Below are positions 20,673 through 31,167 of a DNA stretch of 64,000 nt, in pieces (the first letter of the stretch is position 1; each line of letters begins with the position of its first letter). The stretch comes from Porpolomopsis calyptriformis (Eukaryota; Basidiomycota; Agaricomycetes; Agaricales; Hygrophoraceae). The translations under genes were made by a program, and so were the position numbers. The DNA lies in the NCBI GenBank assembly GCA_951640195.1, contig OX621166.1, positions 2,534,501-2,598,500 on the forward strand, given 5' to 3'. Below the pieces are notes generated by a model. The model was not told the DNA's origin. It searched no databases and worked only from the letters and a program-made list of their open reading frames with translations.

Positions 20673-22954
20673 AACTAATTTATGCTTTGTTTTTTTTTTT
20701 TGTCGCTTTGTCGGGGCACCAGTTCGTCCCTAGATAGATACTGCGCGATGTTGTATAATCCGCAGGCTTGTTCTCATACCATAATCATCCCCTAATCGTA
20801 GAGTACGCCAGTATTCACAGCAATTGATATTCCACCACCTGCATTTTTTTTGAATATCGACAGTTACTGTATATAATAATATGCGAACTAAATGGATAGC
20901 TCAATATGTATTGAGTCATATATCAATACCTCAGACTTTGATCCCAATCATTTCTCGTGAATGCATCTTAATGATAGGTTTTTGCGCGGCTACATCTTTT
21001 GCCTGCACCTGTGCAAAACACATAAAGAGCAATCCTGCGAGTCGAGAAATCTTGATACCCGAGCCGGGAACTCAACGTGAATGAAATGCATCGCGGACGA
21101 AGTATGGGGCCGGTGACAAGTACTGCGTGCTGATGAACATCACCGTTTCACGGCCAAGTTTGAAATCATTGAGCTTCGTGGCCACATAGCTTGTCCAAAC
21201 TGAAGCAAAAAAATGACTTTTGTGTGTGTGGTAGCACATACATCTGTCTGATGCTGGCGGCGGGAGGAAATCGGTTTATGTAAAGGTGATTTGGTAAAAA
21301 GACGGTGCTCGATCATGGCGTTGTCACGTGATCGTGACAAGCCCATCACAGTATATTCTTTCAATTTTTATTTTTTTATTGCGCAACTTACTCATCATGT
21401 CCCCCTTCATATGACTTGGAATGATAACAAGAGTGGCACAAGAGGAAAAAAAACAACTGTCGCTAGGAATTCAACGCCTCCTGCCGTGCCAAGAGCTAAA
21501 ACGGAGCCAGGCGGTTGGTAGGTGACCCATGTGCTTTGCCGGAGCCGGTAGCGCTGCGATCAGGAAGCACGACGGCGGTCTACGCGCTTCAGGTCACGCA
21601 TTGACACCACATGCTACATCATATGAAAAGGGGTGAGTCGAGGGGCGTCAGGCAACTCATGCTTTTTTTCTTGAAAGCCTTCACTTTGGCACTGCCTACT
21701 TGTTTATCTTGTCAAGGATCAGCGCTCTGGTCAGGGTCGGGGTGAGTTCGCCTCGTCTTCGTTAGTCTGTGATTAAAGTGTCGAAGTCGTATCTCAGCGG
21801 TTCCAGTCCAATTTCGCTTAGCTCATCCACGCTGTTCAGTGAACGTCTTCTCACAGACATACGAACCCCAGCATTGGATTTTTCTGACTCCACCTCGACC
21901 ATGCGCCCTTATCTTCTCTTGCCGACACCCAAAAATGCAAAAAAAACAACAATCATGGACATTGTTCCTTGACTAATGACACAAACATTCACACCAACCG
22001 CAGTCTCCTGGGCAATTTATTCCGCCGTGTATTTCTCTTGCTTGTTATCCGATCAAATAGACTTTGCATGCCTGGTTGAACCGCCCGCCCTGATTCTGGT
22101 CCTCGTGATGGAGTTTTTCTACGTGACAGTCTCCTCCTACGATCGATCAAGCAACCCCCCCACAGGGCCTCGATGTCTCTTGAATCCGGTGTATTCAGTG
22201 GAAACAATCTATTCATGATATGGTTGCGCGGTAATTATATCGGTTCGACTTATGCGGCGCATCTGTCCCTCTGGCTAGGATTCTCCATTCAGGAACTCCC
22301 CAATTTTTATTGATGTTTTCATCCATCAAATCAGATTGATTGAACGAGGCCCTCATACAACTGCTACAATTAAATTTGTGTCACTCAAACCGATGAGTGG
22401 CACAATCATTAACTGCAGCACTATCATCGAGGCCATACCGCCACTCTATCCGTGCAATCCGAATGCCGGATGGTTACCGTTCCATCTACTTCTGGTACTG
22501 AGATAGACGCGCGCGAGCGCTGACCTAGGACTCGAGAGTGTCGGCGACATCGAGGTCCGTTAATTAAGCTGTGGCTATTCGTTCTCTTCAACCTAGAAAC
22601 CCAGGGTCAAGAATAGTGTGAGGATCTACCACTCTGCCTCCGCCGCCCACCGCCTTCGGCGTCCTGTTTACTCATTCTGTGCCCGATCATGATGCATGAT
22701 GACCTAATACTGTAGACATTCTTCCCTCTTTAGTTTCATTACTTGGCATGATGTCGGATTGTATAGTGTCTTGTCTATACAATTGCCAAAGTGGTCTGCT
22801 TAGATATGAGTAGTATCCCATCAAAAGTCCAACCCCTGTACGGGTCAATATCAGCAACTATGGTTGAAACACTCAGGGAAGACGCGAAAACCGCCGACAG
22901 TACGAAGAAGGATATCTCAAAGCACCACAGATGTAGGTTAAAACGCGGTCACCG
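20673..22954. other. 2.3-kb gene-poor region
   Basis: No exon with recognisable homology on either strand. Several T-runs (about 20690-20702) and short AT-rich blocks occur, with scattered short open frames. No transposase, reverse transcriptase, long terminal repeat or tandem array was recognised. It lies exactly where the missing C-terminal half of the Zn2Cys6 protein would be expected, so an old insertion or deletion is possible. Confidence 0.4.
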
Positions 22955-24262
22955 TTACCGCCCGACACTTCGAAGGCTATCTCGGACCACACCAACACAA
23001 ATGTTCACCCATCCATCAGCCCCTGTCAAACAGGCACCTAGCCAGGCCATATCACATTCGGGTGGTGCCAGGACTCCCTGAATGAGTGGGTACGCAATAG
23101 GTGCACCATGGTTCTGTGCAGGGAAGAGAAGAGGGGTATGAGTAGTCAAGTAACGGATGAGAGTATTTGGGGAGCCTGGTATATATATCAGCAGAAGATT
23201 GATGAATTTATCGCCACAGGGTAGGAAGAGTAACCTCACCGTCTTCCAGCAGTGGAGGCACAAGATCTTGCAACACGGGTCCGTCGGGTAAATAGATCCT
23301 CACAGGGACACTGCGGACGTTGTAAGCACCATCCCGATCAAGGGGTCCTGTTTGGTCCGCGGGTGGGGGGCGAGTATGCATCATGGATGTAGAAGAAGGT
23401 GGTGGCGCAGGGGACTGTGGTCGCGTGGGAGCGGTTGTAGGAATAATCTTGGATGCCACACGCCAGTAGTCGTCAAAGTTGTCTGTCGATCAGCCGAAAT
23501 CGTCATGGTCAACGAACAAATACCGATCGGTTTCGAAGAGGGGGGGGGGGCAAAAAAGAAAGCACTCACGATCTTTCACTCCTTCCCACATCCCATCTTG
23601 CTCTGCCTTCCTGAGACCGGTCATACGCTTCGTGTTGCCCCACCGCATGAAATCAGCCTCCTTTAGCTGACCCATAAATGCCTGCTTGCACGCGTCGGCG
23701 CTGGGAGAGAGGAGGAGCTTGTCGTTGGGTGGAGAAGCGAGGTGGAGGATTAGACGCAGCGGTGTCGACAACACGGGTGTCTGCGGGAGGGCATTGGGAC
23801 GGACTGATGCCGAGATCGTATGGTTATCATAGATAAGGCCAATAGGCCAGTGCCTTGCGCCATAAACGGGGTCAACGCCTTGCGAACCTCTATACACCCG
23901 ATGTGCGTCGCGAAAGACGCGCGATGTGTAGAAATGGCCACTCACCACTTGAGCTGTGTACCTTCCTCGCTTTCGAACCACCAGTCCTCCTCCTTCAAGA
24001 CCTTGGCTGCTGCTTCGTCAAATACAACGTCCATGAGGAATTTTCGAAGTTCTGGCATGAGAAGGGGCAGGTAAGTGACTCTGGGTGCTTGAATATAATA
24101 ATATTCAAGGCCGCGGTCAGAATTTGCGGGGAGCTCTTTCGGGTCAACGCGAATCTCAAGAGGGACGGTGCCCTCCCAAGTAAGTCGCCTGAAGAGTGTT
24201 GTAGAGGCCAACGTTGAGAATGCCGGGGGCTGATGATGGCGAGTTGTGCCATAGGTCGACAT
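22955..24262 (-). CDS. ATG5: Autophagy protein 5
   Basis: Four exons on the - strand, joined in consistent phases. The first encodes RRLTWEGTVPLEIRV, EYYYIQAPRVTYLPLLMP and WWFESEEGTQLKW. The second gives HWPIGLIYDNHTI and the region FMGQLKEADFMRWG, whose Lys corresponds to the residue that receives ATG12 in the conjugate. The third has DDYWRVASK, a Pro/Ser-rich insert and VPVRIYLPDGPVLQDL. The fourth has LTTHTPLLFP, PLIQGVLAPP and MAWLGACLTGADGWVNICV. ATG12-ATG5-ATG16 acts as the E3-like enzyme that lipidates ATG8 on the phagophore. The start at 24262 (MSTYGTT) is preferred; an in-frame ATG at 24298 adds 12 residues. Confidence 0.92.
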
Positions 24263-24934
24263 CGTTGTTAGCTTGGAACGCCAGCTACTTTTGGGCATCG
24301 AACGCCTATTCGACAGCGGGATTTACCGAATGCTTTTCCCTCGTTTACTTCCAACTTGCCCCTCCTTGAATCGTAGAACGTCTGATTAGAGGCTGCCTGT
24401 CTTTAGCATAGTGGCTGAAAGCCAAGCACTTACACTTGCCCAAGTTAGGGCAAAGGTAAGTGCGCAGATGTCTACCACGGTGCAGAGGGCAGGCGACTTC
24501 ATATCGGCGTGGCTCTAGTTCATGAGCGCACGATGGCATGCATGGTCATTGTGCGCTCATCATCGGGAGCCTCTACCTCCTCCTCGCCGCCAACTCAATT
24601 GATGCACGTCACAGTTGCGGCGGGATTGGGTGACCCAGGGGTCTTATTATTTGAGCCGTTAATTTATTTTCGTACAAATATCTGTCACGTCTACGGAGCA
24701 CGCCCCGGATCCCACGAGAGCGATGCCATCGTCAACTGACATGATAACGCACCCGTGGGCTGAGAAGAGAGGAGCAACAACCGCATATGCCTTATTTCAC
24801 CAACTCCCGACGTCTCCTCGTTTACGCAAGTTATTTTTGCCAAATGCGCGCAAGGAAAGGTGGCGGAGCCATACGATATCTTCACTCAGCCGCCTTTCCT
24901 TGGTCAAAGGAATCCCTGTACGGGTTTGATGTTT

Positions 24935-26433
24935 CTACATTCCTTGTGCATTGGGAATCGAGAGGAGACCGGCAAGAAACATCGCAATCTTTATCCGGAA
25001 GGGATTTACCATAGACCGTTTCCTGGCGGAAGAGCGAGTGCAAATAGCGACGCCCGGGACTTCCTTGCAGCTGTTGCCTTGATGGCCAGCGGAGGAAGAA
25101 AGGCGGGAGGTGTGTAACCAGCGAGTATCAGGGGTCGCCACATATTGGATAAACTGGCGCCTTACGAGATCGGCGAGAGGTGGATGATGTGGTCGGGGTG
25201 CCGTTAATGGTGGCGATTCCAACGGGTAAGAGAACTGACAAACTGTGAGGTTGGGAGAGAATGGGTTCACAGTAATTCTTGTCCAACTAGCCCAACACTT
25301 CAAGCTGATGTATCGAGACAAATTGCCGTTAAAAGAGACCCTGCCGCCCATTCCTTATCAATGGAAGTAAAAGAAAACTGGGCAATTGTCGGATGGAGGT
25401 TGCAGGGTGGGAGGTCGGGGGAGAAGTCTCGCTACCACCCTGATCGGTTCGAAATGTGATGTCATCACCATTTTGAGGGGACCATGAGCATTGGGTTTCT
25501 TGATGAACTATCGCTACCCAGTCAACTGATGGTGTACATACTCCAAGTGTTAACTTGACAACAGGTTATTAAGACCTACTCAGGTAGACAGAAAAATGAA
25601 AGGAATCACCGGATGCCATCACGCTTCCCAACTTGACCCAAAATTCACGGGTTAGTACCAGCGATGGGAGTCCTCAATCAAAGGCCGTGTGCCGTCATGG
25701 ACGTTGATTTCGGGTTTCGCAATTCCAAGGGCCGGGATTGCGGGGACGCCGACCAGTTCAAATGGACAGGTATGAACTAAAGACATTGTTCAACATCGTG
25801 CCAGGGACATACGCAAGAGAATGGATGAAGTGCCCTCATCTTCAAACAGGTTCGTGGAATGTATATCCCAGCACTATTGGAAGCTCAGTAAATCTAGATT
25901 GACGCCTGGGTCCGATTCCAAGACATGGTGGACCTGAAGAATAGTGCATTTCGAGTTTAGTGGGCCGAGACCACCGACTGCCTGCCACTGCCGCGAAGCT
26001 ATTGCGAGGGATTTCAATTGCCGTATAGGTGGTAGCGCGGGATTTCTGCAAGTCCAGAAGGTTCGTCAAGGTTGGAGTGGAGGCAGAGCGGGGCCGCCCA
26101 GGTTCATTTAAAAAATGAGAATGGGTTGACAGCTCGGCGGCGGGATTGAGGAAGGTACGTTCCTGTTGCTGACTTTTGGCCATCTGAGCAGCTAGCCCAG
26201 GGCAGTAGAGAGCATGCACGTGGGTCTAAGAATAGAATCGTGATGGGTGCCTCCTCAACGTCGAGATGTCGCTGATGGGGAGAGTCATAGAAGAGAGTTG
26301 TCAACGGTGGCCATTGGAGGATTGGATGGGCAGTAAACTGGACGTCTGGCAAGACTGAGTGCTGAAACTCGAGAATGCCGATAATAGCGCCAAGATCACG
26401 TGAAGGGTGCACGAGGTCCGTGTGACGTAACAT
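24935..26433 (-). CDS. Unassigned coding-like exons
   Basis: Several - strand stretches have coding character but no consistent model. A 109-residue frame begins at an ATG at 26433. Another runs 26219-25842 (TLTNLLDLQKSRATTYTAIE). A segment ending at about 25655 reads CPFELVGVPAIPALGIAKPE and then a stop. A further frame at 25351-24935 contains VNPFSPNLTV. Possible introns (for example GTATGT at about 25807 and an acceptor near 25770) would link some of them. I do not recognise the family. It may be one multi-exon gene, two genes or a decaying gene. About 100 bp separate its possible start from the + strand membrane-protein gene. Confidence 0.25.
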
Positions 26434-26439
26434 CGTTCA

Positions 26440-26460
26440 TCATTGAGACTATAAATTTCA
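26440..26460 (+). promoter_or_regulatory. TATA-like element upstream of the membrane-protein gene
   Basis: ACTATAAAT at about 26448-26456 lies roughly 100 bp before the start codon at 26553. Pyrimidine-rich DNA follows, a common arrangement at well-expressed basidiomycete promoters. Confidence 0.4.
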
Positions 26461-26552
26461 ACCTTACTATAAAATCACGCAACCCCACCCTTCGTCCTCT
26501 CCACTCATCATCCCATACTCATTCTCTGCTATCCTCTCTCCCATTCTCTAAA

Positions 26553-27519
26553 ATGGCTGACTCCAGCTGGAAGGATGGTATCATCCTCAAAGTATGTTCC
26601 TCCTCCTATCGTCCACCCCCCATCTAACTGACCCACCCTTGCAGATAACAAACGTGATAGCCTACTTCTTCTTCTTGGGCTCCAACATTTACTTCGTCGC
26701 CTCGCCGGCCGATCCCTACTACTCTCACAAGGACACCTACATCACTCCTGCCTCGTGGGCGTTCCTCCTTTGGTCTGTTTCTCGTTTTCCCCTGCTCTAG
26801 CCCACTTGTTGAACCGCACAAAGGTCTTTGATTCATCTTCTCCTTCTCGGTACAATCATCTTCCAATTCTGGAGTGCCGGAAAGGCCATTATCATCGATG
26901 GCATCTCCTGGCGCTTCCCCCTCCTTATCCTGCTCAACGCCATCTATGTCCATCTCTGGGCCCATGAGCATTACATCTTTTCATTTATGTTTGCTCTATT
27001 TGTTAGCTCTGCCGTAACCGTAAGCACCGCTCTATTTCCCTGCGGTATGCGTATCTGATCCACCTATATTCGTAGCACATTTACTATGTCGTCAAGAAGT
27101 ATCACACCGCTCAATCCATCTGGGACGAGGTCTTTGTCCATCTCCCCTTCTCCCTTTACCACGGTTGGACCACCGTCCTCGTCCTAATCTCGGCTTTCAC
27201 TGCCTTCGGTGTTGATTCCGACACTCACCCCGCCGGTATCTGGACGAAAGTTTTTGTCTTCATCGCCTTGTTCTTCCTTGAGGGCACTGCCGCTACCTAT
27301 GCCTTCTCTACTCCCGAAGGCGACCTGCCCGCCAGCGTTGCCATCACCTGGAGTCTTTTCGCCATCTTTGCGTTCCAGAGCGAACCCTTCATTCACTGGA
27401 GCGCACTTGGCTTTGCCCTTTTGTCTCTTATTTGGGTCGTCAAAGCTGCCTATGGGCTGTTCAAGCGTGGTGGAATCAGGCTCGATGATGAAGAAAGGCA
27501 GCCTATCCTTGGCAGTTAA
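26553..27519 (+). CDS. Polytopic membrane protein (about seven helices)
   Basis: Four exons; introns at about 26591-26644, 26774-26824 and 27020-27075 fit in frame. The product is about 270 residues. Hydrophobic helices: [92 protein letters not shown] and [15 protein letters not shown] short acidic tail (LDDEERQPI) ends the protein. The TPASW-x-FLLW motif recalls bacterial tryptophan-rich sensory-type membrane proteins and their fungal relatives. The likeness is loose and the function is unknown. Codon use is strongly biased towards C-ending codons, suggesting good expression. Confidence 0.7.
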
Positions 27520-27851
27520 GTGCCAAATACGCCAAAGTATTATCAAGGAACACAGCGGGTGGGTATCTTCTCTCGGACTGATTTGGTTAGTTGAACGTAC
27601 TGTACTTACTGCATGTTGCGTCCTTGCTTTCTCTGGCATGTATGCGCGAGTTTTTGATAATGTGAATATGACCCAACCTTGAATCATCCCCATTACATCC
27701 CCTTCAGTCTTCTATCCTTTCGATGTATCTGATAGAAGTGTCTCGACGCGTTCCATTGTGTCCCAGACACGGCCCTGTTTTGTAACCGAAGCCGGCTTAT
27801 TCTCTCGGCGCCTAATCCTGCTTAAACTTCCGGCTATCGATTGCCACCGAA
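27520..27851. other. 3' untranslated / intergenic
   Basis: Downstream of the membrane-protein gene. No coding signal was recognised before the MYND remnant at 27852. Confidence 0.4.
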
Positions 27852-28683
27852 ATGGGCGCTACAAGGAAGATGGACGACGACCACCCCACATCAGAACAGT
27901 CCTGCTGCTCTGCATGTAGGACTGCTTGGTATTGTGTTCGTAATCATCCACGCTCTTGGCTAGTATTGTCCTGACGGTATAGGGTATGCGACCAGTCCAA
28001 GGAGTGTCAGCAAACTCACTGGCGCGTTCATAAGCCCGTGTGCAGACCATACTCCCAGAATGAGGTGTGGGGCATCAGGTTGTTGTGTAAAAAGGAGTTG
28101 AAGGAGTCGGATAGTGAGGACCGTCGATTTCGGCACACCCTTCTGCGTACAGACCATCCGATTTTCACTCGGGGCGAGCTTTTGTCCTGTCACGGCTTTA
28201 TTTGGTATCCCTCTCCTCATATACAGCGAGGCCTTCGCAACTGGGCGGAACTCTGAAGCGAATCAACCTGCCGTTTATCTGCGTATCGAGCCAGACGATG
28301 GGGTTGCTCCTATGCAGTAAGTGGGGGATGTCCACTCTTTTTCTATCAGGGCTAATTGTCGGACACAAGATGGCTAAACTCGAAACCTGGGACAGTACGT
28401 GTGTCTCTTGGGGGGTGGCACGCAACCCACAAAATACTAATCAAGGGGTTAGTGCATTATTGTACGTCAAGACCGGAAGCTTCTGACTAGGGAGACAATG
28501 GAGACAATCTGGGCATTCCATTGCAAGCTGATCAATGGTTTCGGATATCCAGAGTCGGAGGGTTGGGCCCCAGTACGAAATTTCATGACTCCTGCCGCAT
28601 TCCAGTTTTTTTCTCGGGACTATTACAAGGAACAGCACAAGAAAGGGAGGCTTGGGTTTGACGCTTTCTTTGTGCCATTGTAA
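27852..28683 (+). pseudogene. MYND zinc-finger protein, degenerate
   Basis: Splicing GTTCGT..CCAG after a TGT codon rebuilds [26 protein letters not shown], a MYND zinc finger. The usual first CxxC pair upstream is missing. Family-like sequence follows (RRFRHTLLRTDHPIFTRGEL), then continues in a different frame (CPVTALFGIPLLIYSEAF, AVYLRIEPDDG). The switch lies at a T run at about 28180-28183, where one T too many is present. A further in-frame TAA follows ANCRTQDG at about 28373. The last exon (METIWAFHCKL, NFMTPAAFQFF) is open to a stop at 28683. Two disablements plus a missing zinc pair suggest a pseudogene. MYND domains normally mediate protein contacts. Confidence 0.6.
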
Positions 28684-29853
28684 TTTCCTACTATCCAGTT
28701 TATGAAGGATCGAGATTCCATTATGCTTACTCCATTTACTAGTCCGCTCAATTCGATGGCAAAGGAACCATTTCAGAGGTGTTTCTGAGATATATCAAAA
28801 TAGTCAACGCTGAAATGAAACATGGATTACAGCGTCCTCCAGGTGAGAGCGAACCGTTTCTACAAAGTGGTTTACTACATTGACATCGAGGGAAGTGACA
28901 AATCTTTGAATGGCAGCGTCGCTTCCGAGTAAGAATCTAAAGCGAGGGGCACGGAAAGGATTGCTTACCGTGCAACAGTTAGCGATCCTTTCTGTGCTAT
29001 TGCCCTTCGATTCTTACAGGTGTGTTTATTTCAGTTCGTCTGTTCGAGACGGGTATATCATGGCTTGCGATTCAAGCTGCCCCTGGGGAGTGAACCTCGC
29101 TTGGCATCCCAACAAAGTGTTGAAGATGGCCTCGATCGGGTAGAGGCTTTGCTCGAACTCTGAGGTCTCCATTCAAGAAGGATGTGCTGTCAGGCCGAAG
29201 ACAAGATGGAGCTCAACGTTTCGCCGAGAAGGATGAGTGGATGGATGGAGAGCACAGTTACGGGCGCAAAAATTGAGTTCTACATTACACACCATGTTAC
29301 AGCCCGCATCTGTTCCTCACTCCTGCGCGTCTCTTGCAGCCACGACCGCCTCCTCGACAATGATCACCGCCGTCACAACTTCAAAAGACTCCAACGTCCT
29401 GTCCACCCTGTTGCTCCCAAACACCCAAATGACCAGATGCTCGTCATCTAATCACTAATGGGACATACAATCCCCCAAACCAAACCATATGAATCTCACA
29501 TTCTCGAAGGCACCGGAATTTGAGGCAAGGGGTACAACGTATGTGTGTTCACTGTATTGCATAGTGTGGATACTAAGAGAGTGTCCCAACGGTGTTGGCA
29601 GATCGTTGAGCAATGGCAATATTTGTCCAGCTCCTCGTGCCGTCCCAGAGTAATGCTCACTGCCCCGAAACCACAAATTCCTCGTTAGTGTTCCTTAACC
29701 AACCGAATCTGTTCTGGCAGGACACCTGGCATATCAAGACACAAATAGCATTTATCATTGGTTCAAGTCGAATGGTGACCAAAAAATGTAAGAACTAGGT
29801 TGTATTTTCAGCTTTCAGCTTTGAGTTTTATTGTGAGTTGTCGACCAACTATT
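28684..29853. other. Region without a supported gene; contains a 33-bp inverted repeat
   Basis: A coding-like piece at about 28744-28853 (+; GKGTISEVFLRYIKI) is followed by a donor-like GTGAGA, but no partner exons were found. It may be another gene fragment. The rest has only short frames without family resemblance. Confidence 0.3.
28929..29017. repeat. Imperfect inverted repeat, 33-bp arms and 23-bp loop
   Basis: The arms 28929-28961 and 28985-29017 match at 25 of 33 positions after reverse complementing. The outer nine and the eight next to the loop are perfect. It could fold as a hairpin RNA or be the remains of a small foldback element. Weaker than the hairpin at 362-476. Confidence 0.55.
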
Positions 29854-30708
29854 TCACGTGTACTGTTCAAACACCATAAATCCTACGACGGCTGAAACAT
29901 GCCCTTGAGAGAATGGTCCAGCATCTGCTGAGGTGTTAAACCATGTCCAGAAAACGTAGTTGTTGTCCCGGGAAAGGGGTAGATAGATGCCTCCGTTCTC
30001 TGTTATATGTCCTCCGCCGCTGTCACTGTGCTCTTCGACCCACCCAACTCCATCACTCCAGAGGGAATTTCTTATATCCATGTCACTTATATGGTTCCAA
30101 TCGAGGTCGTATTTTTGCACAAACACGCCAAAGAAGGCGTCGGTATGGGATGTTGTGAAATTCGCAATGTCGAGCCAATTGTAGTTGTAGCTGATAAAAG
30201 ACGAAAATCGCACGACTACGTCGTTGATGGGACGGAAGGCAGTCCCAACGCCTGCAGACGCGGTTCCGCTGCTGCCTCCCACCGTCACACCCACGTCGAG
30301 GTTGCCGTTTACATCAGCGGCAGCTTCTGCGCCATCGCCGCCGGTGTACGTCCATGCGTAGTCATAGGGAGGAGTGGCGAATGTGGTGACAGACCCAGAT
30401 ACGATCCTCGACGGAAACTTCGGAAGCGAGGGCCTTTGGACTTTGATACGTTTGAGGCGTTCTATCCTCTCCTTCTGCATCTCCATAGCTTCCTCCGTTC
30501 GTTTATCCGGGAGAATGATTTCTTTCAGCGGAGCTCTCATCATCTCCATTATTTTGTCTCCTTCGATCCTCAGGTGTTTCTTCTTCTCGTGCTTTTCCTT
30601 GATATCCTTCTCCAGACTCTTCATTCCGCTGAGTATTGCATCTGTCGAAGGTATGGTACCTCCATGATGAAGATCAGAGATACGACGATGAGCGTCTTCT
30701 TCTGCCAT
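29854..30708 (-). CDS. Intronless two-part protein: coiled coil plus Gly/aromatic-rich beta domain
   Basis: One open frame of 284 residues from an ATG at 30708. Residues 1-95 are charged and helical (KSLEKDIKEKHEKKKHL). From about residue 100 the protein changes character: Gly/Ala-rich strands (DVGVTVGGSSGTASAGVG), then an aromatic block (FISYNYNWLDIANF, FFGVFVQKYDL), LWSDGVGWVEEHSDSGGG, IYLPLSRDNNYVFWTWF and a terminal VGFMVFEQ. This second part resembles uncharacterised bacterial proteins with SDGVGW/EHSD and FMVFEQ elements, from memory and without a search. No signal peptide or membrane helix. The lack of introns fits a transferred or recently acquired gene. Function unknown. Confidence 0.65.
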   Translation of the reverse strand: MAEEDAHRRISDLHHGGTIPSTDAILSGMKSLEKDIKEKHEKKKHLRIEGDKIMEMMRAPLKEIILPDKRTEEAMEMQKERIERLKRIKVQRPSLPKFPSRIVSGSVTTFATPPYDYAWTYTGGDGAEAAADVNGNLDVGVTVGGSSGTASAGVGTAFRPINDVVVRFSSFISYNYNWLDIANFTTSHTDAFFGVFVQKYDLDWNHISDMDIRNSLWSDGVGWVEEHSDSGGGHITENGGIYLPLSRDNNYVFWTWFNTSADAGPFSQGHVSAVVGFMVFEQYT

Positions 30709-31167
30709 TATATCGGTAAGGCACAAGGTTTTCTCTGCAGATTCAATTCACGGACAAGTATGTAAAAGGGGGAGGAGTAGGATACATACCCTCAAAGCGG
30801 TTTGTGTATGGAAGACTGAGGGAGCGACACGAAAGTTTTTGGGGTTTATATGTGGATTTGCAATGATCCACAACAAATGATGAACCCTAAGCGCCGTGAC
30901 AGCCGCGCCGGGGAAGTTCTTATTGGTTGATATCATTGATTGGTCTACAGACGGCCGAATGTGGTAGCGTGCGCACCACTGCATGAAGGATAAAGTGTTG
31001 TGCGGGTGGTGCGGATCAGCTGGTCTGGTCTGTAGCTTGTGTTCCAAGTCAACGTGGTGCATTAACACGATAAGGCACGTACTATTGGAATGTAGCTCAT
31101 CATCAAGAACGGGACGTAATGAGGGTTCCGATCCAGCTTCCATAAGATTGCATGCGTCAATCCACTT
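30709..31167. other. Intergenic
   Basis: Promoter side of the intronless gene and 3' side of the permease. Only weak short frames were seen. Confidence 0.4.

Noticed and set aside
20673..22954. Transposon explanation for the gene-poor stretch
   Set aside because: No transposase or reverse transcriptase motif, terminal repeat or target-site duplication could be found by eye.
30007..30765. 252-residue open frame on the + strand
   Set aside because: It lies antisense to the 284-residue protein at 29854-30708, has irregular composition and no motifs, and is explained by the codon structure of the opposite gene.
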